Origin: Ceratothoa steindachneri
Taxonomy: Eukaryota > Arthropoda > Malacostraca > Isopoda > Cymothoidae
Length of the DNA stretch: 64,000 nt
Direction: 5' to 3'
NCBI GenBank assembly: GCA_963969495.1
Contig: OZ018326.1
Location: forward strand, 175,187,056 to 175,251,055
Part shown: one piece after another, positions 36,660 through 48,549 of the stretch
Numbering within the stretch: the stretch's first letter is position 1
How the letters are laid out: each line of letters begins with the position of its first letter
Made by a program: the position numbers and the translations under genes
Notes under the pieces: model-generated
What the model saw: the letters and a program-made list of their open reading frames with translations, nothing else
What the model was told of the DNA's origin: nothing
The model's database searches: none

Positions 36660-36960
36660 TATCTATTTTTTCTCATGAACCATTAAAACCGGTAGATCTT
36701 CATGGTAGAAGACCATAATGTCATTCATCAAATTTGTCGTCTCAACATTTCTTGATCTCAAAATTTGTTTAAAATATCATTGTGCCAAATCCTTCTTCCC
36801 GTCGTTATGTGATCTTTCATCTATGATAGAGGCATGTCTGTCCGTACTGCTTTGGTACTTTTCATTTGTTTTAAAGCAGATTTTATATCTTTAATGGTAA
36901 TATGTACTTCGGACGATTCTAGAGTTCCCTTTATATTGTTTCCTGGTTCATTATATTTCA
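36660..36960 (-). pseudogene. LINE ORF2 fragment upstream of the RT core
   Basis: The minus strand reads VHITIKDIKSALKQMKSTKA then VRTD, close to the conserved lead-in of many LINE reverse transcriptases (xITxEDIKxALKxMKxGKAxGPD). Weaker traces such as WHNDILNK follow. Only about 100 codons are recognisable and stops are frequent. It is separate from the LINE at 31-35.6 kb, which has its own such region. Confidence 0.5.
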
Positions 36961-37089
36961 AGTTGTTTTGTATATTTATTATATTTTCATAGTAGTGTCT
37001 ATGTTGGAAATTAACATTCTAGTTCCTAGGTCTTAGTATAGAGCTCTCTCTTTTTTCCAAAAGAATTGTTCATACTTCGAGGTGTTTAC

Positions 37090-37740
37090 TCTCTCTGCAT
37101 TTCTTCTAAAGGGTCTTTCACAAGGACGCTCGAGCTTTGTCAGTCGATAGTGGCCATGTTGTTAAAGCGACATCTGGCAACCTCACTATGAACTACTTTT
37201 CAGTAGTACTTGGCAAGTCACCTTTGAAGGTTATAGCGTTGAACAGCGTGTGCATATCATCAAATGTGATTATCAATATCAGTGCTCCGTTCGACAAAAG
37301 TTCCGCGCACTACGTGATTTCTATCCTCGCCACAGCGACGAGGCCCATTTTTCGATGAATGGATTTTTGAACAAGCAAAATTCTCGGATTTGGGGTGAAA
37401 ACAATCCACATGAGATACACCAGCACCAATTGCATCCCAACAAAGTCACTGTTTGGTGCGGATTTTCGTCTAACGGAATCATCGGTCCGTATTTTTTTGA
37501 GAACGAAGATGGGATTGCCATAACCCTCAACGGCGAGACCTACAGATCGATGATAAGCAACTTCTTGTAGCCTCAACTGGATTATATGCCTGATATGGAT
37601 ACTAACGACCTGTGGTTTCAACAGGACGGCGCTACGTGCCACACTGCGCACTCCACGATAGACATTTTGCACTAGTGATTCCAGGGCAAGGTCATCTCGC
37701 GCGGCGGCGACGTTAACTGGCCACGGAGATCATGCGATTT
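37090..37740 (+). pseudogene. Mariner-type transposase, internally deleted
   Basis: From about 37215 the plus strand reads FEGYSVEQRVHIIKCDYQYQ, CSVRQKFRALRDFYPRH, the paired HTH start of this family. It then passes directly into SDEAHFSMNGFLNKQNSRIW, the block with the first catalytic Asp, so roughly 100 codons are missing. The frame continues open: HPNKVTVWCGFSSNGIIGPY, NGETYRSMISNFL, and past two stops DLWFQQDGATCHTAHSTIDI with the second Asp, then GDVNWPRRSCDLTPL near 37735. The third Asp following TPL is lost. The catalytic half is well preserved. Confidence 0.8.
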
Positions 37741-38372
37741 AACGCCATTATGTTATGCTCAATTTTCAAAATTTCCTTATTTCTATTTTAACCTCTCCGC
37801 TGCAATATTTTGTTTGTCTTTTGTTTATACAGTAAGATATACTGAGTTACTTCTTAAACTCGTGTTTTTGGTAGATGCACAATTTTCCAGCTCCCATTTG
37901 AGTCTACGTTTTCGTTAACATTAGATCAATCATGTACTTGTCAGTATACTTGTGGTACTCCACTTTATCTGTACTTCGTCCAATTACGACTTCCCAGAAA
38001 AAAATAAGGAGCTGTTTGTCTGCCAGGTTCTTTTCACCGATACCGTTTTTCTTAAGTGTTCGATCCATTTTCAACCTTGCCCGATGTGTTTGTTCATTAA
38101 GGATCGTGCTCGTATGTTTATATTTTCGCAGCTCTGATAACTATGCTTAGCATTCAGTAATTCTTTAGAGAATATACATTTTGTGCCAGTCTTTCTTGCT
38201 GAGTGGTGTAGACTTGTACAGAACTTAAATTTGGATAGTCTATAAATATTGTGTTGTCAGGATTTTAATGTCATTTATAGAAAACATAAAATATACTTCT
38301 TAGATTTGTTGAAAATTTGTTGCAGGTTGTTTAAAAAGATCATTGCCGTAATTTCCATTCCGTTTACAACCT

Positions 38373-41300
38373 ATAGTAATGCCGAGGCCTTTTAAACGCT
38401 AGCAATACCTAGGCACATTTTTAGGCTGGCAATGCCAAGGCATTTTTAGGCGGATAATGCATAGAGCTTTTTACGCTACCAATGTCCAGGCATATTTTAG
38501 GCTTGGTATACCTAGGGAATTTTAGACTAGCAATTCCTAAGCTTTTTTTTACGCTAACAATTTGAGGGACTTTTTAAGCTAGCAATGCATAAACTTAGTT
38601 TAGGATGGAAATGCCTAGAATCTTTCAAGGCTGACATTACCTAGGTATATTTTAGGCTTGTAATACCTAAGCCTTTTTAGGCTAGCGATTCCTAAGCCTT
38701 TTTTTAAGCTAACAATTTGTAGTACTTTTTACGCTAGCAATGCATAAACCTATTTTAGGCTGGCATTTCCTCAGGCATATTTTAAGCTTGCACTACGTAG
38801 GCCTTTTTAGGCTAGCAATTCCTAAGCCTTTTTTACGCTAACAATTTTTAGCAATGCATAAACCTATTTTAAGCTGGCAATGCCTAGAATGTTTCAAGGC
38901 TGGCATTGCCTAAGCCTATTTTAGGCTGGCAATGCCTAAGCATTGTTAATCAGGCAGTACCGAAGCTGTTTTAGGCTAGCAATACATAGACTTTTGCAAA
39001 CCAACAATGCCAAGACGTTAGGCTAGCAAAAACAATGCTTTTTAAGGCTTGTAATTCATATGCCTTTTACTATAAGAACGCCTTGTTTTAGGGGGGCTTT
39101 CAAACATTTGGCATATTTTAGATTAGCAATGCCTAAACTTTTATGCTTGGACTGCCTAGGAACTTTTCAAATCAGCAATGCCTAAGTCCTTTTACGCTAG
39201 CAATGCCTATGCCTTTTTTACGTACGCATCGACTTTTTTTTACCCTAGCAAAACCTCGGCCTTTTTACGCTAGCAATGGCTGATTCTTTACTATATCATC
39301 AATGCATAGACCTTTTTTACACCAGCATTGCATAAGCATATTTTAGGCTGGCAATGCCTAGGCCTTTATGACGCTAGTAATGCCTAATCCTTGTTACGCA
39401 GGTAATGCCGAGCACTTTTTAGGCAATTATAGCCTAAACCTTTTAACGCAACAATGCCTAGGAATTTTTTCACGTTAGCAATGTCCATGTCTGTTTTTTA
39501 CGCTTGCAATGCTTGGCCTTTAGACACTCGCAATACCTAGGTCTCTTATGAAGCTGGCAATACTTAGGCATTTTATGGTTTAGCAATGCCAGGGCATTTT
39601 AGGCTAGCATGGCCTCTGCATTTTCTACTCTAGGAATGCATCGTCCTATTTTACGCTTGCAAAACCTGCACCTTTTCTACGATAGAAATGCCTAGTCATT
39701 TTTATGTTCGTAATGCTTATGTTTTTGTTACGTTAGCAATGCCTAGGCTTTTATAGCCTGAAAATGCATATTCCATTTTAACGCAAGCAAAATAGACCTT
39801 TTTTATGCTAGAAATGGCTATTCTTTTTATATGCTAGCAATGCAGAGGCCTTTTTTATTGTAGCAATGCCTGGACTTTTTACGTTAGCAATGCCTCTGCA
39901 TTTTTTAGTTTAGGAATGCATCGTCATTTTTTACACTACCAAAACCTACACATAGAAATGATGAAGGCATATTTTATCTTCGTAATGCTTTTTTTTTACG
40001 CTAGCAATCCCTAAGAATTTTTTAGGCTGGCAATGCCGAGGCTTTTTTTTACGGTAGCAATGCCTGTAATTTTTATGCTAGTAGTTCCTAGACCTTTATA
40101 GGATGATAATGCATATGTTGTTTTAACGCTATCAATACAGACCTTTTTATGTTAAAAATGCCTATGCTTTTTATATACAGGCCATACTTGTTTTATACTC
40201 TGCAATGCCTAAGCCATTTTTAGACTAGCAATGCGGGGCTTTCCACGCAAGCAAATGCCTATGCCTTTTCAAGTTACTAAATGCCTGGGCCTATTTTCCC
40301 ATGCCTTGACCTTTTTTTATGCTGGCAAAATCGAGGCCTTTATTACGCAATCAATGCCTAGGCCTATTTGACGTTACTGATACCTTAGCCTCGTTACGCA
40401 GGCAAAGCCGAACCATTTTTAGGCTAGAAATACTTAAGACTTTTGACGAAAGCACGATCTAAGCATTTTTTACGCTAGCAATGCCTCTGTCTTTTATTAC
40501 GCTCCTCGTGCCTTTGCCTTTTAACCCTAACAATGACTAGGCCTTTTTTAGGCTGTCAATGCTCCTTTAAGATAGGAATGCCTAGGCTTTTTATGCTAAC
40601 AATCATATCCATTATTGTAGTTCAGGAATGTATCATACTTTTTCCAAGCTTGCAATACCTGCCCCTTTTTTACGCTAGAAATGCCTAGGCCCTTTCAGAC
40701 TGGAAATGGCAAGGCCTTTTTAATGGAAGCGATGCCTCTGTTTTTACGCTAGCAACTCCTGGACCTTTTTTAGTCTAGTAATGCATAAGCTATTTTTACG
40801 CAAATAATACAGCCTTCTTTTATGCTATAAATGCCTAGTCTTTTTATATGCTAGCAATGCCTAGGCATTTTTTAGACTAGAAATACCTTGCCTTTTTTAC
40901 GCTAGCAATTTCGAGTTTTATTTAGGTTAATGCCTGGTTCTTTTTACGAATGACTAGAAATGCCTAGGCTTTTATTACTCAATCAATGCTAGGCCTTTTT
41001 ACTGACTCAATGTCTAAGCCTATTTTAGGCTCGCATCGCCTAGCTTTTAGACTTTTATGCTCATAGTGCCTTTGCTTTTTGACGCTAGCAATTCCTAGGC
41101 CTTTTTTAGGCTGCCAATGCCAGGCCCTTTAAACGGTTGTAATACCGGAGATTTTTACGCTAGCAATCGTAAGCATGTTTTAGTCTAGGAATGCATGGTC
41201 CTTTTTCACAATAGCAATACTTACACATTCTTTATGCTAGAAATGTATTTGCCTATTCTCAGGCTGGCCATACTTAGCCTTTTTATACTGACAATGCCTA

Positions 41301-41895
41301 GGACTGTTTATGCTAGGAATGGATGGTCCCATTTTAGCTGAAATGCCTAGGACCTTTTTATGCTAGGAATGGATGGTCCCTTTTTAGCTAGTAATGCAGA
41401 GGCCTTTTTTAGGCTAGCAATGTCTGGGCTTTATACGCTAGCAATGCCTAAACCTTTATAAGACTAGTCCTATTGAGGCCTTTTTTACGCTAGCAATACC
41501 TATATGTTTTTTGCCTTAGAAATCCGTGGCCTTTTTTAAAGCTAGCAATACCTATGTTTTTTACTCTACGATGCTTAAGTTTAGTCTTTTCTTAGGCTGG
41601 CATTGGCGTTTTTTTACGTTAGCAATGCCTAGGTTACTTTAGGTTTACTAATGCCCAGGCTTTTTACGTCTCATTTAGTCTAGGAATGCTTAAGTTTTTT
41701 TTTCTCAAACAATACCTAGGCCTTTTGTAGGGTAACAATGCTTATGATTTTTTACGCTAGCAATACCCGTCTTTTTATACGCTAGCAATGCCTATGCCTT
41801 TTTTAGGCTAAGAAGAACAAGGCCTTTGATATGCCAGCAATTCATAGACATTTCTTTACCCTAGTAATGCCAAGGACTTTTTTACGCTGGTAATG
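38373..41895. repeat. Degenerate minisatellite, about 30-bp unit, over 100 copies
   Basis: A 3.5-kb head-to-tail array with consensus near TTTTTACGCTAGCAATGCCT followed by AGGCC. Spacing between successive AATGCCT cores is usually 28-32 bp. Copies are strongly diverged; many keep GCTAGC and CCTAGG, and almost all keep a T4-T7 run on the plus strand. Local recent duplications exist (41310-41395 holds two near-identical TGCTAGGAATGGATGGTCCC segments). No open frame spans it. It ends cleanly at about 41895. Confidence 0.95.
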
Positions 41896-41899
41896 ACGG

Positions 41900-44050
41900 A
41901 AAATTCTACAAAAATGGTGTTTGTTTGAGACATGTGTAAAAGACAACATTTACAAGGTGTGAATATTTTTTAATCTTTATTGGCTTGAAATGGCTGTGAT
42001 CCATTTTTGAGTAGAATTGTTAATAGGGATAAGAATTAAGGATGAAATTCGCAGTTTAAATGAAGCTCTTTACAAAAAGTCCGTCTCTGGTCAACCTAGA
42101 GGGTGATTCTCCTCATCTTCATGTCAAAACACGTACACATGCGATACCTTAACCCTTCTCAAAATATTAAGGCGTTTTGGGGAAATTTCTTCCTTATCCT
42201 ACCATTTCTTTAGACAACATAACCTAAATGGCTAAGTTTACTCTGAAGGTTATCCATTGTCTATTTACACGAAAAGAGAGAATTGAAAATAAGGAAAGAA
42301 ACTATTTTATATATTAAATGCCTTTTTTTTAAAATATTTTACTTTCATAAAAAAAAGTACATTGAATTCATGACAACCTAATATATTTAGTGCCAAATTC
42401 CTCCTATTTTCTGATCTTCCTAAAGATACTTTCAGGTAGTTCTTCAAGTGACAGTAATTCCATGCCACGCCTGTTGTTTACAGCATCAATGTAACTTGGT
42501 TGATAATTTTAATGTATATATTGATACCTTTTCATGCAATTCTCGTTTCACTTTAGCAAACTGTATTGATTTTTCATTCCTACATCAGTGAAATCAATTG
42601 ATCCTCTTTCTACCTAATCTTTCTCGCATTTAAAATATAAATTAGAAAAGTTTTCCTCTTCTTTTTGATAGTAGGAGGGAAAGATTTATCGGGGTTACAG
42701 GCCCCTGTCAACTCTAATCTTCCGACCTGGGAAGGGGGGGGAGAGTAGCGGGTGAAGAGACTAGTCTCTGTTACATTTTGCAGTTTCTCTTTCATTCGTG
42801 TTTACTGTGGCATTCTTGCTATTGTGTGTTTTAAGCTCCGAGGTACATTAGCTTGTTTGTTGTTTATTTTGTATGTTAAGGTGTTTTTTTGTGTTTTATT
42901 TGTTGTTATTTATTTATTTTTCTTATCAAATTTTTTTTTTCTGTCGAATTGATTCGTTTTGATTTGGGTTTTCCTCCTGCACTCATTTCACTTAAGGTAT
43001 ATAACCTGACGTTTGTTTAGGACTTCTCACTACACTTGTGTTTTTGTATAACAAAAACAGTTTTCTTGTTAATCATTTTACTTTGTTTTGGTTCGTTTGT
43101 TATTTTCTAGTCCGTTTGGGGTCTTTTTTATCATCGTTTCACTAAATGCTTTTTCATTTGTTTGGCAGTTTTTTTCAATTCTGTTGGTTTATTTTGGTAT
43201 CTTTCCGTTATTATTGTTTGGTTGACTTAAGCGTTTCGGTTGTTATGGTCGGGATAAATGTACTTGTCAGTTTTTCTTCGTCTTGTGGTAAATACTTCAC
43301 TGGAGGAAATATCGGTGGTTCCTTAATTCTCAGCTGATGTCTAAGGCGGGATAATCGACTAATAAATGGCTTTTCTTCATAATTTCTCCGCTCTTTTCTT
43401 GATGTTGTTATTGAGCGCTTATATTCGTGTTTCTTGTTGCAGACTCGGCTGTTTTGAACTCTCTCTTATTCGAGTGTTAGTAATTAGGTAAAGAGCCTTT
43501 TCTGAATCCTCTCTAGTTCCATTTTTTTTAATTTTTTCAATCTGGAGATTTAAGATCCTAGATTATATTTCTCTCCCCCAGACTTTGTTAAATGCTTTCA
43601 GTCTTCGATTGGTGATTTTTGCGAAAATTTTGACCATGAAATTCAATTAAGATATTTGCCTGTAAATGTTGAGGTGACTAGAGGGTTTTACTGGCGTCGG
43701 AACGAAAATCGTTTGGCTAGTTTATAGCCATCCGGGCATTAACCGGTGTTTAGAGACGTATTATATCCTAAAATAAAAGTTTTCCCATCTCTTTCTCATC
43801 CACTTTTCTTGTCTTGCCTTTAAATGCCTATTCGAATTTAGTTTGTTTAAGTGCCCAGATGAAGTTTTCTTGCATCTTTCACCTTGGTGTTGGTTATGGT
43901 TCATCATTATATCTTGTCAGATTAATATTTGACTCACCTATGAAATTCTCTTGCCTGTTTTTTCCCTCGTTGGTTTCTTCACGGCTTTTTTATCTTTATT
44001 CGTTTTGTATTCTTGAGTGTTCATTTCTTTTGTAATTGTGTGCAGCGTTT
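41900..44050. other. No recognised gene; T/G-rich plus strand
   Basis: 42740-43400 is very T-rich with TTTGTTTG-like runs and several short hydrophobic frames, which are expected from the composition. Nothing matches a known protein. Confidence 0.4.
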
Positions 44051-44067
44051 ATTTTTATTATTTCGGA

Positions 44068-44720
44068 TTAAGGTGGGTTCTCAGGGAGCCATATTTTCTT
44101 TATCTCATTTTCCTCAATCATTGTATTTAATGTGTTTGCGGAGGTTCCTGGCATCTCTATGTTCATAACGTGTGAATATAAGATCCACCTCAAAAGTTCC
44201 GTCGATGTTCCCTGTTGCAATGTTTGGTGTGTTTGGGCTTTCTTGATCCGTTTCACGGTTGCTTTTTCCACAGCCGCATACGTTGTGTTTCTTTTCTATT
44301 AATCTTTGTCTTTTTCTTCCCTCTCCTTTCCTTACATTATTTCATTTCTTTGGGGGCAAACCATAACGAAGTTCATGTGGTTTTCCATTTTATAACACAT
44401 AAAGCATATTTGTTTATTAAAAGTTTCACGTTCAATATTTTGTGGGGGAATCCTCAGGTTGAACATGAGTAGTGCGCTTTGGTGTGTGTATCTTTGAAGC
44501 CATCTCTATAGTTACACCCACAAGTTCTCGAATACATGCGTGTGGTGGTTAAATTTAATAATTTAGTTGAGTTTGATACCTCCATGATTTTTCTCGTTCT
44601 TTTATCACTTTGCCGTTGTCGTGTGAACCTAGCCAGATGTCTACCTTGCGGAAGAAAACGCTTCTCTTTGCTCTTATCTGGGAAGGGATTTCAGTAATCA
44701 GGCCAGTGTTTCGATTCCTT
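44068..44720 (-). pseudogene. Possible LINE ORF1 remnant
   Basis: The minus strand from about 44271 reads MEKATVKRIKKAQTHQTLQQ, then LLRWILYSHVMNIEMPGTSA and NTLNTMIEENEIKKIW. The pattern of a basic link followed by a short helical ILYSHxxNxxxPGxxxxxLNxMIxxN end recalls the C-terminus of zinc-knuckle LINE ORF1 proteins in arthropods. Cys-containing traces upstream (SRTCGCNY near 44525) may be remains of knuckles. A low-confidence call. Confidence 0.3.
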
Positions 44721-45539
44721 CTTGGGACACTAACTTCAGATCCTTCTCTTCCTCGATAGGGTGGACCTCGTCACTGTTTTCATGCGTCTAAGCGCTCATT
44801 CTTTGTTCTTTCTTAAGGAGTTTAGTTTTATTTCTATCTTCTTGAGTAAAAGCTGTAATAAAAGACAGTAAAAGCGTTCCCTAATTGACTAACTGACTAT
44901 AGGTCTCTATTAAACAACACATTTTATTCCTTTACGACCACGCTACCTATTTAGACCTAACCTATTAGGTGCTTCCACAGAATTTATTCGGTCAAATAAG
45001 TGGAAGAAAGTATGAAATTAAGAGTATGGTTCTACATTAGAGTATATACCCGCCTACTAGAAAGAGCAAGAAACAATCTCCAATTAGTCTAATGGACGAA
45101 TATTTCTCTCTTTCTTGTTATTTTCTCTTCCCACGCTTCCCGTGAATGCATTTAAAGATGACTTTCTGAGTCCATAAACTTTTTTTAAGAGGAGAAAAAG
45201 GCCTCGCAGGTCATCTTTTTCTCTGCCCCCCACCCACGATCGGGGAGGACAGAAGGCAGGTGGCCTGCGAACGATTTGCTCCTGGAGAAGCTTTTCACAC
45301 ATCTGATCTTCAGCTGAAGTGAAGCGAGGGGAAGTGCTTGAAGGAAGTCCAGCGCAAGGTTTCGTACAGAATTTATAGCAGAGGAAGGAAAAATAAATGG
45401 GATAAAGTTTAGTGAGGAAGCAGAATCAGCACCCTTGGTAGTCTTAAATGAAAAAGAAATACACAAGACTAAAGGACAAGATGGACCTGCTGATTAATAT
45501 GGATTCCAAACCCCGATATGGCATTTTCTTATTATTGAT

Positions 45540-46810
45540 TTTTCATTTTTCACCTGTATCTCTAACGAAGGTTGACACTTAGCAACCATTTACTGCGCCA
45601 TTTTCAAACTGGAGCCCACTGGTGGAACTCTTGTTGAACAGGAAATTTACCTGTTGATCCGGGGAAAAGGGAGCAGGGGCCGCTAGCGATGGGGCTGACG
45701 GATTAGACGTGAAGGCAGCAAAGATTTGGGGGACCTGGTGACTCGACGAGGCCCTCAGTTGAGAATTTAGGGGGCAATTGTAACTTAAGTACCCAGTGGA
45801 GCCACACGTAAAGCATACAATTAGTCTACGGGTGTAGTTGTTAGGCGTGAAGGGGAGTAACGGGGACTTCACGTCCTTTTTCTCTCGCGGCGATTAAGGC
45901 CTGTACTTGCTCGGCGACTGCACTTTTACGAAGCCGTTGTTGCCCTTGGGTGGGCTTTGGTTAATCCCAAACTTGTTTTAGGGGGAGGGTGTTTCTGGAT
46001 TTCCTTGGGGTAGAGGTCGTGACTGGAAGCGTGAAGGTCGGTTTCTTCCACACACTCCTTGAAAGTGGATGCTCTTTTGTACGCTATGAAGGACCTTAGT
46101 TCTCGAGGGAGGGTCGACATCAGTTGATCGCTTAGAATAAAGTCAGTTAGCGACTCATAATCATTTGATATTTAGATGGAATCCAGCCAGAATTGTAAGT
46201 TAAGCCGGATCATGATCTAAATTGCCTGTAGGTTTGTCCTGGCTGTTTTCGCGCAAGGCGGAATCTAACCCTATAAAATTATTGAATCATGTTAGAGGCA
46301 GGAAGAAGTTCTGCCTTTAGGCTTTAATAATCAAGGGTGGCCCCTGAAGGGAGCGAAATACATATGTCGCGAAGACGAGGATTCAAGAGTGGAGGTAACC
46401 AGGCAACACCATTTGATTCTAACTCCCATTTGTTGACTTGAAAGATCATCTCGAAGTGCGTTAAATAAGAGCAAAAATCTTCTCCATCTTTTTGCGGAGA
46501 GTTTTAGTGAGGGAACTTGAGCCTGTTCATTTCGAGATCCTACGGAGTTTATCTCGACTTAGTCACGACTTATCTCTCTCCCATGTTACCTAATTCTTTC
46601 ATTCTCTTATGCTTCTCTCTGTGCTTTTCTTTCTTCTTTACCTCTATGTACTTTTCTTTCTCTCTCTCTTCTGCTTTTGCTTCTCTTTGTGCTTATCTTT
46701 CTGCACGTTCATCACGTTCCTCTTCCTGGACGTAAGCGATTAAATCTTTCCCAAAAAGGCATAGGATCTGCCCTTACTTATGAAAGCGATCGAATGAAGA
46801 CAACCTTAAT
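45540..46810 (-). pseudogene. Ty3/gypsy gag with a zinc knuckle, and start of protease
   Basis: Blocks in order on the minus strand: SSFDRFHK and KDLIAYVQEEERDERAER with a charged helix (about 46810-46580); NSPQKDGEDFCSYLTHFEMI, QVNKWELESNGVAWLPPLL; LARKQPGQTYRQF; SLTDFILSDQLMSTLPRELR then SFIAYKRASTFKECVEETDL (46140-46030), the usual capsid C-terminal pattern; and the zinc knuckle CFTCGSTGYLSYNC (about 45815-45774), where the expected His is Tyr. A GAVNG segment, a stop, then VSTFVRDTG marks the start of retropepsin. Several stops and frame changes break it. Confidence 0.8.
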
Positions 46811-47196
46811 ATGCTACTTCCGGCCATTGTACACCAAAAAGTTACCAGATCTATTGAAGCTTTACCGCAAAACAAATATAAATTCTACTAACGACGAAGA
46901 TATTAAAATTTCTAGTAAAAATCGAGCAGACTCAGACCCGCCAAAAATAACTAACTAACTACCTGTAAAATCTGACTCACGACACAAAAAAAAGGCGGTT
47001 ACTGTTACCACTTAGCTAGTATCCTCTTTTAGGGAACTAGAAAAAACTGTGGACACACCACACAAGAATGGGCTTAAAATATGGTTGTTACCCGTTAATC
47101 AAAGAACAAAATTGTCGTAATATATTGGTGTACAGTTATTCTTGGTAAAGCAGCTTCCATCAATTGAACTTAATTCTTCAAAATCAGGTGGAGAAG

Positions 47197-47213
47197 ACCC
47201 CAAATCTGACGCC
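47197..47213 (-). other. Retrotransposon primer-binding site
   Basis: Reads TGGCGTCAGATTTGGGG on the minus strand, immediately inside the LTR. It matches the form of the site at 2698-2715 (TGGTGTCAGGTGTAGGGG). Confidence 0.65.
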
Positions 47214-47214
47214 A

Positions 47215-47217
47215 AAT

Positions 47218-47288
<71 letters not shown>

Positions 47289-48471
47289 TTATGTCGAAGT
47301 ATGGCCAAGTGTACGGGAATATGCGCACACAAGCTCTAAGTTATGCCAAGCAAGGCGACAACTGTTTTTGTTCTAAGAGTGCGATTTGAATAGATAGCGG
47401 CAGCTGCGTAACCAAGGAATATACCAAACACAACGACAAAAATAGATTTTAATACACACTACATAAAAGGCACAACAATAAATATGGATATATATGGGTA
47501 CAGGAATAAGACGGAATTAGGTTTTGAATACAAATTAGATAACCTGGGTTAATGAATGGTTATAATGGAAGATTTATGGTAGTGAGTGATTTAGTTCCTT
47601 TGAACCTCAAGATTAAAGTATGGCAAATTTGGGTGAGGTCTTGGTGACTTGATTACTCACGGGGGGTAGCCACAAACCAGTAGCGGGTGTAGCTACTTTC
47701 TTGAGCTTTTGTTTTGCGAGATGCGGGCCTCTTGTCCTCAAGAGGTCACCAGTCGAACTTAGAAAGGAGGGGGGGGCGAAGATGACTTCTCCACACTCGG
47801 CTTGAGCGAGTTATCAGGCCTCTTGTCCTCAAGAGGTTACCAGAAGAACTTGGGAGGACGGCTTCTCCAATCCTTGATCCGAATGTGGTTGGGAAAGGCT
47901 GACATTACCACAAGAGACTCTTCTCCCTGAACTGAAGATACGGGTGTGATGTCCAGCACTTCCGTGGCTTGTGACCGTCACTCACACTTTTCGGGAAAGA
48001 GAGCTACGTTAGACCGAACTCCTTTTGGGGTATTGTCGTCTAACCAAATCTTTCCTTAATCCTGGAGAGGGCGCCTATATACCCGGAGTTCTCTAAAACT
48101 AAGAGAAAGAGAGGTCTTATCAAACCCTCGTTATTGGGCCTGACAAACCGAGCGTCTCCTTACGGGAAAGTGTCAACAGACGAGATCAGCGGGCCAGACG
48201 GAAGACCAGCGGCTGGAGCCATAAAAGCTGTCCACGGCAAACCTAAAAGTAATCTTTCGACCCGAGGGGAGGGGGGAAGATTGAAACGGTGCCGAGGTAG
48301 CCTCGAGTTCAGCGTCATGCCTCGGTGTGAATTTTGTGGAGATCTGTAAGCAAGTCCAAAAAAGGGGAAGTCGGAGGGAGGGGGGGTAAGGGAAATAACG
48401 GCTCGCTTTCTCTCCCGAAGTAATATCTTAGGAGGTCGGGAAATAATGTTATTCTTGGGGATACCGCTACA
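47215..48471 (-). repeat. 5' LTR of the gypsy element, containing (TA)n
   Basis: About 1.26 kb. On the minus strand it begins TGTAGCGGTATCCCC at 48471, a common opening of gypsy LTRs, and ends at the primer-binding site. It includes a (TA)n tract at its very end and two copies of CCTCTTGTCCTCAAGAGG (47728-47745 and 47819-47836), each a short hairpin followed by a conserved (T/C)ACCAG. Several G-runs are present. The partner LTR is not in the window, so the boundary rests on the primer site and the TG start. Confidence 0.65.
47218..47286. repeat. (TA)n microsatellite inside the LTR
   Basis: About 34 TA units with one C interruption at 47230. Confidence 0.95.
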
Positions 48472-48549
48472 CTATGGTTAATATATCACATAAAATAAGG
48501 TTTAATTCAAGATAATGCATCTAGGTTCGTTCAATTCAGTAATCCGCAC

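Larger units (their letters stand above)
45540..48471 (-). mobile_element. Ty3/gypsy element: 5' LTR, leader, gag and start of protease
   Basis: On the minus strand: LTR (48471-47215), primer-binding site (47213-47197), leader, gag (about 46810-45579) and the first residues of protease (DTG at 45560-45552), after which homology ends. The pol region and 3' LTR were not found in the window, so the element is 3'-truncated. Its gag start matches that of the element at 1-3.5 kb. Confidence 0.8.

Noticed and set aside
38373..41895. CRISPR-like array
   Set aside because: Units are contiguous and degenerate with no unique spacers, and the genome is eukaryotic.
44215..44472. Plus-strand open frame of 85 codons as a gene
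   Set aside because: T-rich strand gives hydrophobic translation by composition; the opposite strand has the better, though weak, ORF1-like match.
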